Assembly: GCA_965263485.1 (NCBI GenBank)
Contig: CBDHHO010000004.1
Coordinates: forward strand, 62,001 to 126,000
Length of the DNA: 64,000 bases
Reading direction: 5' to 3'
From: Haliotispira sp965263485
Lineage (GTDB): Bacteria; Spirochaetota; Spirochaetia; SP-2023
Translations under genes and position numbers: made by a program
The notes under the pieces: model-generated
What the model was told of the DNA's origin: nothing
Seen by the model: the letters and a program-made list of their open reading frames with translations, nothing else
Databases searched by the model: none
Shown: positions 1 through 8,325 of the stretch, one piece after another
Position numbering within the stretch: the stretch's first letter is position 1
Layout of the letters: every line of letters begins with the position of its first letter

Positions 1-636
1 AAAGTCGATTCGGCGCTGAGGGGGCAAAGTCCGACTGTATGACTGCCATTCGAACTGCGGCTTGCACAGGAAGATGCCACTGCCACAATGTCTCAAAGCC
101 AAGGGGACCAGCGGCAGTATCGAGCGAAACGAAATATCCATCACCACAAAGTCTGGGGCAGCCAGACCGGAATCCGGTAAATCACGCAGAAAATCCTGGA
201 TTTTGCAGCTCTCAAAACTTTGTACGCGCGGATTCCGGCGGAGTTTGAAGTCCAGCTGATTGCGGCCGCTGTCCACTGCGTAGACCATGCGGCAACCGTG
301 TTGCAACAGGCAGTCACTGAAACCGCCACTGGAAGCACCCGCATCCAGTGCGATGCTACCTGCTATCCGGAAGCCATTACGCTCAAATTGAGGACGGAAC
401 TCAACCAGGGCACAGGCTAGTTTGTCGCCGCCGCGCGAAACATAGCGCTGAGGCTGCCGCAGCAGTAGCAAGGCATTCGGCGGGACCGGCTGTCCGGGGT
501 CGCGCAACGTCTCCCGGCCTTGCGAAGCCTCGCTGCCGAGTACAACTTCGCCGCAGAGAATCTTGCTGTAAAGTTGCTCTTTACTGTGTTGGGGGTACTG
601 ATGCTGCAGCGTGACAAGTAGCGACTGTTTTTTCAC
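1..636 (-). CDS. tlyA: TlyA-like rRNA 2'-O-methyltransferase (partial, C-terminus beyond window)
   Basis: The minus-strand frame is open from the window edge to a GTG at 634-636. It reads an N-terminal S4-like RNA-binding region, the family motif YVSRGGDKL, then a FtsJ/TlyA methyltransferase core with the SAM-binding stretch ALDAGASSGGFSDCLL and the motif VVMDISF, followed by CKPQFE. These are the hallmarks of the TlyA/hemolysin A family, which 2'-O-methylates rRNA in many bacteria. The end is cut off by the window. The GTG start is preceded by GAGG about 11 nt upstream and lies 5 nt after the stop of the small membrane-protein gene at 642-908, suggesting coupling. Family assignment is firm; the exact start is less so. 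Confidence 0.8.
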   Translation of the reverse strand, partial: MKKQSLLVTLQHQYPQHSKEQLYSKILCGEVVLGSEASQGRETLRDPGQPVPPNALLLLRQPQRYVSRGGDKLACALVEFRPQFERNGFRIAGSIALDAGASSGGFSDCLLQHGCRMVYAVDSGRNQLDFKLRRNPRVQSFESCKIQDFLRDLPDSGLAAPDFVVMDISFRSILPLVPLALRHCGSGIFLCKPQFEWQSYSRTLPPQRRIDF

Positions 637-641
637 AAGCG

Positions 642-908
642 TTACGGCCTCTTTGACGACAAGCCTTCGCGATTCTGCTTCTTCGTCCTGATACTGATCA
701 GGCTGGCAATAAAGATTGGCAGTCCCGGCATATCGTACTGGTTCTGAATTGTGTGCATGTAGTTCCGGGCGTACTGCAAGAAAAAGCCCAGCGAAGGACA
801 CAGAGCAAACAAACCGATCAAAATCAGGCTGATGGCCTTGAGCAGGCCGATCAGCAGCTCAATGCGCTGGTAGCCAAAGGTTTTGCCCCGGCACTGCAAA
901 CCTTGCAC
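642..908 (-). CDS. small membrane protein upstream of tlyA
   Basis: An 88-codon frame from GTG 908 to TAA 642. The protein has a hydrophobic segment around residues 20-46 (LLIGLLKAISLILIGLFALC) and a second weaker one near residues 66-76, with a basic C-terminus. An in-frame stop lies shortly upstream of the GTG. It sits directly before tlyA with a 5-nt gap and is probably in one transcript with it. I do not recognise the family; it could be a short inner-membrane protein or the tail of a degraded longer gene. Confidence 0.45.
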   Translation of the reverse strand: MQGLQCRGKTFGYQRIELLIGLLKAISLILIGLFALCPSLGFFLQYARNYMHTIQNQYDMPGLPIFIASLISIRTKKQNREGLSSKRP

Positions 909-1119
909 TGCAACAGGTGGAGCCCCAGCAGACCAAGGCCATCACATCACTGAAATTGTGCAGTGCATCAGTGGGCAGAGTCAGGCTGTGTGCTCATATT
1001 TTGAAAGGCCGACATATGTCCGTGACAGTGAGGCCCATAGGGGCTGCCATGGTCTTACCGGAGAGACTTCACAGAGAGTTTGGGATCTTTATAGGTAAAT
1101 AAGCGATTAGTAATTTAGA

Positions 1120-2493
1120 TCACATATCAGCAAAATCCAAACTATCCTGCAAGGGGAACAACCAGATGCGATCGGCAGGAAGGTTTTTGCTGCTGATCTG
1201 GCCTTTTTGCAACGATTCGTATTGTTCGTTACTGAGCCGGGCAAAACGCGGGCTGCCGTAGATCCGATAGCTCTGTGACGAAGTTTCGCTCGCTTCCGCC
1301 GGTTTTTTTGACCCTTTTTCAGAGCTGTCGGTTTTTTTTTGTGTTATGAACAGTGCTTCAATGTCCTCGCCTTGAGACTGGCGGCGTGCGACTTCTGCCA
1401 GCCCTCCCTCCGGCCCGTAGAAAAATAATAGTGTGGCCAGGGCATCAGCCTCAGTGCTAGTGCTAGCAATAACTGTTACACTGAAAATTTCGTTGGTATC
1501 GTCAGTGTCATCAGAAGCCTTTGAACCTTCGGAAGCACCAACAGGGTAGCCATTATGAGTCGATAGAATATGATGGTAGCGTTGCCCCTGATACATGTAA
1601 TAACGCTGGTAAATACCGGAAGTAACTACAGCACGAGGCTGGGACAGGAACATTCCCAGCAAATAGTTCTCGCCTTCGCCCCGCACCCCTACGGACCAAG
1701 GGCTGCCGTCCGGCTTGCGACCGTAGAGCAGAATATTTCCGCCCAAGTCGATCACTCCTGCCGGAGCGGCTGCCTCCTTTAGGATGAGAGCGACCCGATC
1801 GGCGGCAAAGCCTTTGGCAATGCCGCCCAAGTCGATACTCATGCCGGGCCGGGCCAAGCGCACCCGGCGAGTGACAGCATCCAGCTGCACATCGCGGTAC
1901 GAAACCAGCGCCAGGGCTTCGGCAATGCTCTCAGGTGAAGGCGGTTTGCGCTGGTCGCGCAACCACTGCGCGATACCACCGTCGATCTGGGACCGGGGGC
2001 CCTCTCCCGAGGCATCGCCGCTCAGATTCGCCTGCCCGGCCAGCTTGCCGCGGGCCTTCAATTCGTCTTCATAGTGCTTCAAGGCCCGCGAGCCGGTAAT
2101 ATCCCAGAGTCTGCTCAACGGCCCGATGCTTGGATCAAACAGGCCATCACTCTGCTTAGCGTAATTTAAGGCCTGCTGAAGCAGGGTAAAGGTTTCCGGA
2201 CTGAGCACATTTTGCCCCTCGCGGTTGAGGACGCTAACCTCGCTCTGGTCGCGGTAGCTGCTCATCAGTGCTTCAATGCGCCGCACTTCCTTTTCGGCAT
2301 TGAGCAGAACGCTGTCCGGCACATAGCCCTGTAAAGTGATGCTGCACGGTGTGTCCAGCGCAAAAAACCGGATCGAATTGCCCTGCTGTGAATTGCAAGC
2401 TCCGAGCAGCAGATTGCCTGCGACCAACCCAACCAAGGCGATCCGGCGCGAGGACCGCAGAATGTGCTGTGAAAACCGGGGGATATGAAACAT
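1120..2493 (-). CDS. apbE: FAD:protein FMN transferase, lipoprotein (ApbE family)
   Basis: A 457-aa protein. A signal peptide ends in the lipobox LLLGAC near residue 33, so the enzyme should be lipid-anchored outside the inner membrane, as usual for ApbE. The ApbE core follows: FFALDTPCSITLQG, a region around SIGPLSRLWDITG, the motif SIDLGGIAKGFAADR, then VIDLGGNILLYG, and YHHILSTHNGYPV near the C-terminus. ApbE enzymes transfer FMN from FAD to threonines of flavoproteins such as RNF/NQR subunits. The chain has acidic and Ser-rich inserts that make it longer than typical ApbE. The ATG lies only about 10 nt from the end of a short inverted-repeat element (2504-2667), and no clear Shine-Dalgarno remains, so its translation signals may come from that element. 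Confidence 0.88.
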   Translation of the reverse strand: MFHIPRFSQHILRSSRRIALVGLVAGNLLLGACNSQQGNSIRFFALDTPCSITLQGYVPDSVLLNAEKEVRRIEALMSSYRDQSEVSVLNREGQNVLSPETFTLLQQALNYAKQSDGLFDPSIGPLSRLWDITGSRALKHYEDELKARGKLAGQANLSGDASGEGPRSQIDGGIAQWLRDQRKPPSPESIAEALALVSYRDVQLDAVTRRVRLARPGMSIDLGGIAKGFAADRVALILKEAAAPAGVIDLGGNILLYGRKPDGSPWSVGVRGEGENYLLGMFLSQPRAVVTSGIYQRYYMYQGQRYHHILSTHNGYPVGASEGSKASDDTDDTNEIFSVTVIASTSTEADALATLLFFYGPEGGLAEVARRQSQGEDIEALFITQKKTDSSEKGSKKPAEASETSSQSYRIYGSPRFARLSNEQYESLQKGQISSKNLPADRIWLFPLQDSLDFADM

Positions 2494-2503
2494 GCCAATT
2501 AAT

Positions 2504-2667
2504 GGGCACCTCTAAAAATTCGCTTTTGATGTGGATCGCTGAGATTTTTCGCGACAGCAAGGCGGCAACTCGTTTTAATACTTTGTTGTATTGAAATGAG
2601 TTGCCAACAAAGCTGCTCGCGGAAAAGATCGCGATTTCACGCGGAATTGGAATTTTTAGAGGTTCCC
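2504..2667. mobile_element. MITE-like element, IS5-type ends, between hflC and apbE
   Basis: The left end reads GGGCACCTCTAAAAATTCGC and the right end is its near-perfect inverse. The interior contains the family signature around ACTTTGTTGTATTG. No coding capacity. It belongs to the dispersed family whose ends match the IS5-type insertion sequence at 46525-47774. Confidence 0.85.
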
Positions 2668-2694
2668 TTTAGAAGTACCCTAAAGGGAACCTCT
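2658..2694. repeat. perfect hairpin made from two element ends
   Basis: Two 15-bp arms (2658-2672 and 2680-2694) are perfect inverses around a 7-nt loop. Each arm is an element terminus (AGAGGTTCCC) plus its flank. It lies just after the hflC stop codon, so it may also act as a terminator or mRNA-stabilising hairpin. It probably arose as the junction of two element ends. Confidence 0.6.
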
Positions 2695-2705
2695 GGTATG
2701 AAGGT

Positions 2706-3725
2706 CTATCGCGAACCACTGGGGCTATACAGGTAGTCGAAATAAGCCATATCAGTGCTGAGCACTTTGTCCATGTGAGACAGAGTTTCGCCGTAGGAAT
2801 CCATTGCGCGCCAGAAGCGATAGAATTCCGGATCGCGGTTGTAGCTCTCACGGTAGATGGCCGCCGCTTTACCCTCCGCTACAGCGATAATGGTCTGTTT
2901 CTCCTTTTCCAGGCGGCCCAACCAGTAGGCCTTCTGTCCTTCACCTCGCGAGCGCTGCTCGGCGGCTCGCTTCTTGCGCTCCGAAGCCATGCGTTCATAG
3001 ACCTTGGCCGCCACATTATCCGGGTACTGTACCTGACGGATCAGAACGTCTACCAACTCGATGCCGAGACTTTTGGGGTTGATTTCCTGGCGGGAGTATT
3101 CAAGGATTTCATGCTCCAATTCCAGACGTCCCAGGTTGACCTCCGTAATTCCGGCGGTGCTGGAGTCATCCGGGCTGCTCAATCCGGCATCGGACTCTGT
3201 CAGCAAATTCTCCAAAGCGCTATCGCCTTGGAATTCAGTACTTGCAATGCCCTCTTCGTCCGTTTGCGCGTCTTTGGCTATAGAGGCAAGCATTTCGTTG
3301 TTGGTGCGCACAATCTCAACCATTGGATAGCGCCCGATCACGGCTCGCACCCGCTTGTCGATGATGTCGTCCAGTTTGTTGAAGGCATCGATAATGTCGG
3401 CCAGTTTGGCGTAAAATATCTTGGGGTCAGCAATGCGCCAGCGCGCTGTGGTGTCGAGCAAGACCCGCTTATCGTCGCTGGTAGGCAGCAGATCGGCCTG
3501 GCCGTCCCACGACAGCAGCTTTTTGGGATACTTGTGCGCCACATCGACAAAGGGCATTTTGAATTTCAGTCCGGCTTTGCGATAGTCTGAAGGAAGCACC
3601 CGGCCAAAGCGTGTGACCACAGCCTGCTCGCCCTCGTTGACGATAAAAAATGCTTTGCTGGCCAGAAATGCCAGCACAAACAGCCCGATTCCAAGGCCGA
3701 CTATTTTTTTTACGAGTCCACTCAT
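2706..3725 (-). CDS. hflC: SPFH-domain membrane protein HflC
   Basis: A 339-aa protein with one N-terminal membrane anchor (residues 7-28) followed by the SPFH/prohibitin domain: NEGEQAVVTRFGRVLPSDYRKAGLKFKMPFVD, then KKLLSWDGQAD and a helical region ending in KRAAEQRSRGEGQK and EGKAAAIYRES. HflC with HflK forms a large complex that surrounds the FtsH protease and modulates membrane-protein turnover. The middle carries a polar insert (about residues 155-195) absent from many HflC proteins. It lies downstream of hflK on the same strand, the usual K-then-C order, but the two are separated by a 216-bp mobile element. Confidence 0.9.
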   Translation of the reverse strand: MSGLVKKIVGLGIGLFVLAFLASKAFFIVNEGEQAVVTRFGRVLPSDYRKAGLKFKMPFVDVAHKYPKKLLSWDGQADLLPTSDDKRVLLDTTARWRIADPKIFYAKLADIIDAFNKLDDIIDKRVRAVIGRYPMVEIVRTNNEMLASIAKDAQTDEEGIASTEFQGDSALENLLTESDAGLSSPDDSSTAGITEVNLGRLELEHEILEYSRQEINPKSLGIELVDVLIRQVQYPDNVAAKVYERMASERKKRAAEQRSRGEGQKAYWLGRLEKEKQTIIAVAEGKAAAIYRESYNRDPEFYRFWRAMDSYGETLSHMDKVLSTDMAYFDYLYSPSGSR

Positions 3726-3744
3726 AATGTAATTCCTTATTTAT

Positions 3745-3960
3745 GGGAACCTCTAAAAATTCGCTTTTGTCTTCTTGCGAAGCTATTTTGGTGCGAGGAA
3801 GTGAAGCCGAAGAATACTTTGTTGTATTGTATAGGCTTCCATGCTTCAGTATGGAAGAAAATACAGGCCGTGCGCAGCAAGAGCCTGCCGCCTCTTCTGA
3901 CGAAGCTGTTCGTTTCAAAAGAGCGAGCAAGAGCGCAGAATGGAATTTTTAGAGGTCCCC
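3745..3960. mobile_element. 216-bp MITE-like element between hflK and hflC
   Basis: The ends are GGGAACCTCTAAAAATTCGC and its inverse ending GGTCCCC, flanked by TTTAT on both sides (possible 4-5 bp target duplication). A near copy of this longer subtype lies at 33875-34088. It interrupts what is normally a tight hflKC operon. Confidence 0.88.
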
Positions 3961-3987
3961 TTTATTTGAGAGTTCCTTCAATCGAAA

Positions 3988-5022
3988 TTATTGGACCTGC
4001 GGGCCAATCACCGCGGGAGCCAAGTTTTTGAGAGGCAGGAAGTTTTCCAGGTCCTTGTCGATGATGGTCAGCTCGCCCTGGCCTTCCTCCAGTACCTTTT
4101 CCACCGTTTCGTAGTAGTAGCGCTGGCGGAAAATCTCCGGGTTTTCACGGTACTGATCGTAGAGTGCATTAAAGCGAGCCACCGCACCTTCGGCCTGTAA
4201 CACAGTCTGCTCGGCCTGACCCCGTACCTTGGGGATTTCCTTGTTGTAGGCCTCTTGCCCTTCATTGATCAGGCGGTCGCGGTCCTGCTCGGCAGCATTG
4301 ACATCTTCGATGGCTTTCTGCACCAAGTCGTTGTAGACCACCTGACTGAGGCTGAGGTTTTGCAGGGTTACACCCAACTTCAACTGTTCATTCAGGATAT
4401 TATTGATTTCCAGTCGGGCCGGCTCGGCAATCAATTCGCGCTGCTGTTCTTGCACGGCTTCGGCGTAGTTGTTGCCGACATAGCGGTTCACCACCGAAAT
4501 ACAGACATCGCGAATCGTCCGGATGCGATTGTCCAGCAGGCCCTTTCGGTTGGTTGCCAGTACCGGTGCGCTGTCCACGTTGAAGAGCCAGTCTCGGGGA
4601 TTGGTAATGATGTACTGAATGGCAAACGACTGCTGAATGATGTTCAGGTCACCCGTGAGCATGGTCGATTCATCGCTGTAGTCTTCCTGGCTGAACTGGC
4701 TCTGCACGCCGGGGCTGGTGGTGCGATAGCCAAAGGCCAGGCTCTGGGTAGTTTGCGGTACGCGGTAGAGCCGGTCGATAAACGGCAGTTTGAAGTGCAG
4801 ACCCGCCCGGCGGTTGCTCTGAAAGCGGCCAAATCGAGTTACCACACCGACCTCCTTTTGGTCAATACTGTAGACCGAATTACTGCCCAGAATAATCAGC
4901 AGCAAGACCAACGCAATATACAAGAGTATTTTACCCCCACCTCCGCCACGTGATGAATTGGAAGCATCGTTTTGCTGCCACTGCTTGAATTTTTTCTGCA
5001 GCTCTTCCATAAAATCAGACAT
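3988..5022 (-). CDS. hflK: SPFH-domain membrane protein HflK
   Basis: A 344-aa protein. The N-terminus is polar with a Gly-rich stretch (SSRGGGGG), followed by a membrane segment near residues 30-50 and the SPFH domain: VYSIDQKEVGVVTRFGRFQ, RAGLHFKLPFIDRLYRVPQ, then a long coiled helix (EAYNKEIPKVRGQAEQTVLQ). This is the standard HflK layout. The ATG at 5022 is preceded by a strong GGAGG. It is the first gene of an hflK-hflC pair reading leftwards and partners HflC in the FtsH regulatory complex. Confidence 0.9.
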   Translation of the reverse strand: MSDFMEELQKKFKQWQQNDASNSSRGGGGGKILLYIALVLLLIILGSNSVYSIDQKEVGVVTRFGRFQSNRRAGLHFKLPFIDRLYRVPQTTQSLAFGYRTTSPGVQSQFSQEDYSDESTMLTGDLNIIQQSFAIQYIITNPRDWLFNVDSAPVLATNRKGLLDNRIRTIRDVCISVVNRYVGNNYAEAVQEQQRELIAEPARLEINNILNEQLKLGVTLQNLSLSQVVYNDLVQKAIEDVNAAEQDRDRLINEGQEAYNKEIPKVRGQAEQTVLQAEGAVARFNALYDQYRENPEIFRQRYYYETVEKVLEEGQGELTIIDKDLENFLPLKNLAPAVIGPQVQ

Positions 5023-5225
5023 TGTTACCTCCTTTTTCCTTCCTTACTTTCATTGTTTTCATTCATTCGAGCTTACCGGATTTTTACTACTCTGTGCCTT
5101 TATTTTCAACGGAAGTTCCGGAGAAAAAGGTGGGAATCCTGACATAAGACTATGTTTGTAATGCAATTAAGCCATCAGAATCTATATGAGCATATTGGAC
5201 TCCATTCTCTGAAATTTCTGTAAAA

Positions 5226-5240
5226 GGGAACCTCTCAAAA
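5226..5240 (+). repeat. solitary element terminus
   Basis: GGGAACCTCTCAAAATG resembles the left end of the dispersed elements, but no matching right end lies nearby. The rest of the 240-bp gap between hflK and the immunophilin gene (5023-5262) holds only the hflK ribosome-binding site and nothing else I recognise. Confidence 0.5.
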
Positions 5241-5262
5241 TGCTCCTGATGCCTGCCTGATA

Positions 5263-6510
5263 TCAGCGCACGCCCAACACTTGCAGCTCCAGCACCAAGT
5301 AGGACCAGGGCGGAATCTGGGGGGGCACGCCCCGCACGCCGTAGGCGCCTTCGGGAGGAAACAGGTAGAGCCGCCGTTCGCCGGGTCGCATATCCAGCAG
5401 GGCGGCTTGCCAGGCCGGGAACAATTGATCCGAGCGGGCCCAAGTGCTTTTTTGCTCCTGAATCGTGTCTTCGAGCAGCAGGCTGCGCCCATCGTTCTGC
5501 GTGGCCCAAGCGGCGTACCGCAAATGCAGCTCTTCAAAGTCGCGTTCGGCCAACGGAACACCGGAGGCTTGTTTGTCGTCCAGTATTTTGTACTCCAAGC
5601 CCCAGTCACTCATTCGGCGCAGGTGGCCTTTCGATCCTTCTGCCACAGGCTGATGCAATGGCTGGCTCTGGTGGCGGGGCCACTGCACTGCGATAAAATC
5701 ACGGCCTAGGTGCTGGTGTATGGCCGCCAAGCCCTGCCTTTGATAGGGCACTTCGGCCCGCAGACGCGCCAGCATCTTCACGCCTTCTCTCTTTAATTCA
5801 CGCAGAAATTGTTCTCCCGCCGCACTGTTGCTCTGTACTTGTACGCCAGTAATTGGGTCTTCTGATCTCAGATTGCGGGCCAGCTCCAAGCTCGCCGGAT
5901 TACTGAGCGTGCCAAAGGCAGTAAATTTGCCCCACAGCAGCGGTTGCGGACTCAGACTGACAAGGAACAGCGCACTGCTTTCCTCCATATCTGGCGGCGG
6001 CATGGCCAGTGTTCCGGCCCTGAGAAAGCGAAGCCATTCCGAATATTCGGGCGGATGGGACTTGCTCTCAATATTTTGGAGCGCGTTATTTTTTTGCTTC
6101 GCTTCCCCGATTTCCAAATAGGTGGCCCCCTCCGGGTGTCGGAAAACAGTTCCAATCAGTCGGTTGCTGTCGGCCATATAGAGGAAGCGGGCCACCGCCA
6201 GCGGGGCCAGCAGGAAAGCCAGCTCGACATGGAGTACGCCCTTGCCGGTACTGATGTGCGTTGTAATGCTATCGTTTAGTTCCGGCTGGCTGCGCAGTTG
6301 GGGCCAGGATTCGCTTTGCGATTGCTGAATCAACTGAGCGATTTGCTGTTCTGCTTGTTTTTTATATTCGTTTGCCTGCTCTGCGGTGCGGGCGATGCTG
6401 CGAGCCTGCGAGCAGGCAGACGAAAATAGGGCCGCGAGCAGTCCAAGCTGCAATGCCTGCGGCCGAAAAGCGGCTGTGGGACAGAAACGGAGATGCCGAG
6501 TGGGGTGCAT
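5263..6510 (-). CDS. dual immunophilin lipoprotein: cyclophilin-like plus FKBP-type prolyl isomerase
   Basis: A 415-aa protein with a lipoprotein signal (LLAALFSSAC near residue 33). The N-terminal half resembles a divergent cyclophilin: a strand THISTGKGVLHVELAF, then LIGTVFRHPEGATYLEIG, and the LAMPPP...ALFLVSLSPQPLLWGKFTAFG stretch, which matches the cyclophilin active-site order. The C-terminus is FKBP-like: a long linker, then PAWQAALLDMRPGERRLYLF, followed by PPEGAYG and IPPWSYLVLELQVLGV. Fused cyclophilin-FKBP proteins (dual-family immunophilins) are known, including in treponemes. It probably folds periplasmic or surface proteins. Several canonical cyclophilin catalytic residues look altered, so that half may be structural. 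Confidence 0.72.
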   Translation of the reverse strand: MHPTRHLRFCPTAAFRPQALQLGLLAALFSSACSQARSIARTAEQANEYKKQAEQQIAQLIQQSQSESWPQLRSQPELNDSITTHISTGKGVLHVELAFLLAPLAVARFLYMADSNRLIGTVFRHPEGATYLEIGEAKQKNNALQNIESKSHPPEYSEWLRFLRAGTLAMPPPDMEESSALFLVSLSPQPLLWGKFTAFGTLSNPASLELARNLRSEDPITGVQVQSNSAAGEQFLRELKREGVKMLARLRAEVPYQRQGLAAIHQHLGRDFIAVQWPRHQSQPLHQPVAEGSKGHLRRMSDWGLEYKILDDKQASGVPLAERDFEELHLRYAAWATQNDGRSLLLEDTIQEQKSTWARSDQLFPAWQAALLDMRPGERRLYLFPPEGAYGVRGVPPQIPPWSYLVLELQVLGVR

Positions 6511-6679
6511 TGGGAAAGAGCATATAAAGAACAGCGCCGTACAACAAGGGAAGGCGTGTTTCCCGGCAGCGATGGTCTTCCATGAGCCTGTACAACTTAT
6601 CGCTGTTTAGGTATTCTTTCGCAGGTTGGTCTTTTGCGTGTTTGGGACTTATTCTTGACACTCAGGAGGTCTTTTTTTT

Positions 6680-8182
6680 ATGGACAGCAACCGCTTTATC
6701 ACAGACCGTGTAGCCTTTGAAGGTATAACTTTTGATGACGTGCTACTGCTGCCGCGCTATGCCGAACTGCTGCCCGGCGAGGTAGTGCTGAACACTTATT
6801 TAACCCGTAATATTGAACTCAAGATACCATTGATTTCAGCGGCGATGGACACCGTGACCGAAGCCGAGCTGGCCATTGCCATGGCCCGGGAGGGCGGCTT
6901 GGGCGTGCTGCACAAAAATATGAGCATCGAGCGTCAGGCCCAGATGGTACGCCGGGTCAAACGCGCTGAAAGCGTGGTCATAATGGAGCCGCGCTGCATC
7001 TTGAGTGGTTCCAACATCGACGAAGCCCTGCGTATCATGCAGGAAGAAAAGATCGGCGGCATTCCGGTGATCGATGCGCAGCATTGTCTGAAGGGTTTGC
7101 TGACCAGCCGCGACCTACGCTTTGTCCAAGACCACAGCAAGACGGTGGACGAGGTCATGACACCGCGTGCCAAGCTGATCACGGTGGACCAGATGATTGA
7201 CTTGGAAGACGCAGCTCAGATTTTGCTGCGCCATAAGATCGAGAAGTTGCCCATCGTGGAGCCGAGCAGCGACCGCCTGCGGGGTCTGATGACGTACCGG
7301 GACATCACCTGGGCTCACAATAAGCCTTTTGCCTGCAAGGATAGCCAGGGTCGCCTGCGCGTGGGCGCGGCCCTCAGTACCAGCTCCGATTGGCGGCAGC
7401 GGGCCGAGGCCCTGATCGAGGTCGATGTCGATGTGCTGGTATTGGACTCGGCGCACGGTCATTCCAAAGGCATGTTGGAGCTGCTGCGCCGCTTAAAGCA
7501 GCACTGGCCTCAGATTGAGGTGGTGGTAGGCAATATCGCCACGGGCGAGGCGGCGCGAGCCTTGATTGAGGCCGGAGCGGACGCCCTGAAGATCGGAATC
7601 GGGCCAGGCTCTATCTGCACCACCCGGGTGGTGGCCGGAGTCGGTGTGCCCCAAATTTCAGCCATCTACAATGTTTATTGCGCCGCCCGCGAACACGGAG
7701 TTCCGGTGATTGCTGATGGCGGTCTGCGTTATTCCGGCGATGTCATCAAGGCCTTGGCTGCCGGGGCTTCCTGCGTGATGGCGGGCGGACTGTTTGCCGG
7801 GGTCGAGGAAACTCCCGGTGACACCATCATTTACAATGGCCGGCAGTACAAGAGCTACCAAGGCATGGGTTCCTTGGAGGCCATGCAGCGTGGCTCGGGA
7901 GACCGCTATTTTCAAGGTGATGTGGGCCTTAAAAAAGAAATCAAAAAACTGGTGCCGGAAGGAATTGCGGCACGAGTACCCTACAAGGGCCAGCTCGCCG
8001 ATGTGGTCTACCAGCTGATCGGCGGGGTGCGTTCGGGTATGGGCTACTGCGGCTGTGCAAAGGTGGCCGATTTACATGAGGTGCAGTTTACCCGCATCAG
8101 CGGCGCGGGTGTGCGTGAGAACCATCCTCATGATGTCCACATCACCAATGAGGCTCCGAACTATAGTATGCAGCAGGTCTAG
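6680..8182 (+). CDS. guaB: inosine-5'-monophosphate dehydrogenase
   Basis: A 500-aa protein of standard IMPDH length. The N-terminal barrel segment (FDDVLLLPRYAEL) is followed by two CBS domains (about residues 95-225), then the catalytic barrel with VLVLDSAHGHS, the loop GPGSICTTRVV with catalytic Cys near residue 313, and IADGGLRYSGD. It makes XMP from IMP with NAD, the committed step to GMP. The ATG is preceded by AGGAGG about 10 nt upstream. It is followed on the same strand by asnB and lies in the same window as purH. Confidence 0.96.
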   Translation: MDSNRFITDRVAFEGITFDDVLLLPRYAELLPGEVVLNTYLTRNIELKIPLISAAMDTVTEAELAIAMAREGGLGVLHKNMSIERQAQMVRRVKRAESVVIMEPRCILSGSNIDEALRIMQEEKIGGIPVIDAQHCLKGLLTSRDLRFVQDHSKTVDEVMTPRAKLITVDQMIDLEDAAQILLRHKIEKLPIVEPSSDRLRGLMTYRDITWAHNKPFACKDSQGRLRVGAALSTSSDWRQRAEALIEVDVDVLVLDSAHGHSKGMLELLRRLKQHWPQIEVVVGNIATGEAARALIEAGADALKIGIGPGSICTTRVVAGVGVPQISAIYNVYCAAREHGVPVIADGGLRYSGDVIKALAAGASCVMAGGLFAGVEETPGDTIIYNGRQYKSYQGMGSLEAMQRGSGDRYFQGDVGLKKEIKKLVPEGIAARVPYKGQLADVVYQLIGGVRSGMGYCGCAKVADLHEVQFTRISGAGVRENHPHDVHITNEAPNYSMQQV

Positions 8183-8325
8183 CAGACCTGAGGGCGGTCA
8201 GACTGTCGGAGATAAGGGACTGGGGAAAAGTTCCGTTCTTCCAGACTCCGTGAAGGGTTCCCTTTTCCGAAGCCTGCTTTTTTCGTATCCTGCCGGATTC
8301 ATACTGTGCCAAAGGAAACAAAAAC

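Noticed and set aside
909..1119. Short frames in the gap between the small membrane protein gene and apbE
   Set aside because: They are short, lack start signals and overlap each other; nothing recognisable remains in this 211-bp stretch.
2775..3590. A 271-codon plus-strand frame opposite hflC
   Set aside because: Antisense shadow of hflC with no independent support.
4255..4953. A 232-codon plus-strand frame opposite hflK
   Set aside because: It is the reverse of a well-supported HflK coding sequence and has no recognisable domain or ribosome-binding site.
6511..6679. Purine riboswitch or other aptamer upstream of guaB
   Set aside because: I could not find conserved aptamer features; the sequence shows only a ribosome-binding site and a possible TTGACA box too close to the start.
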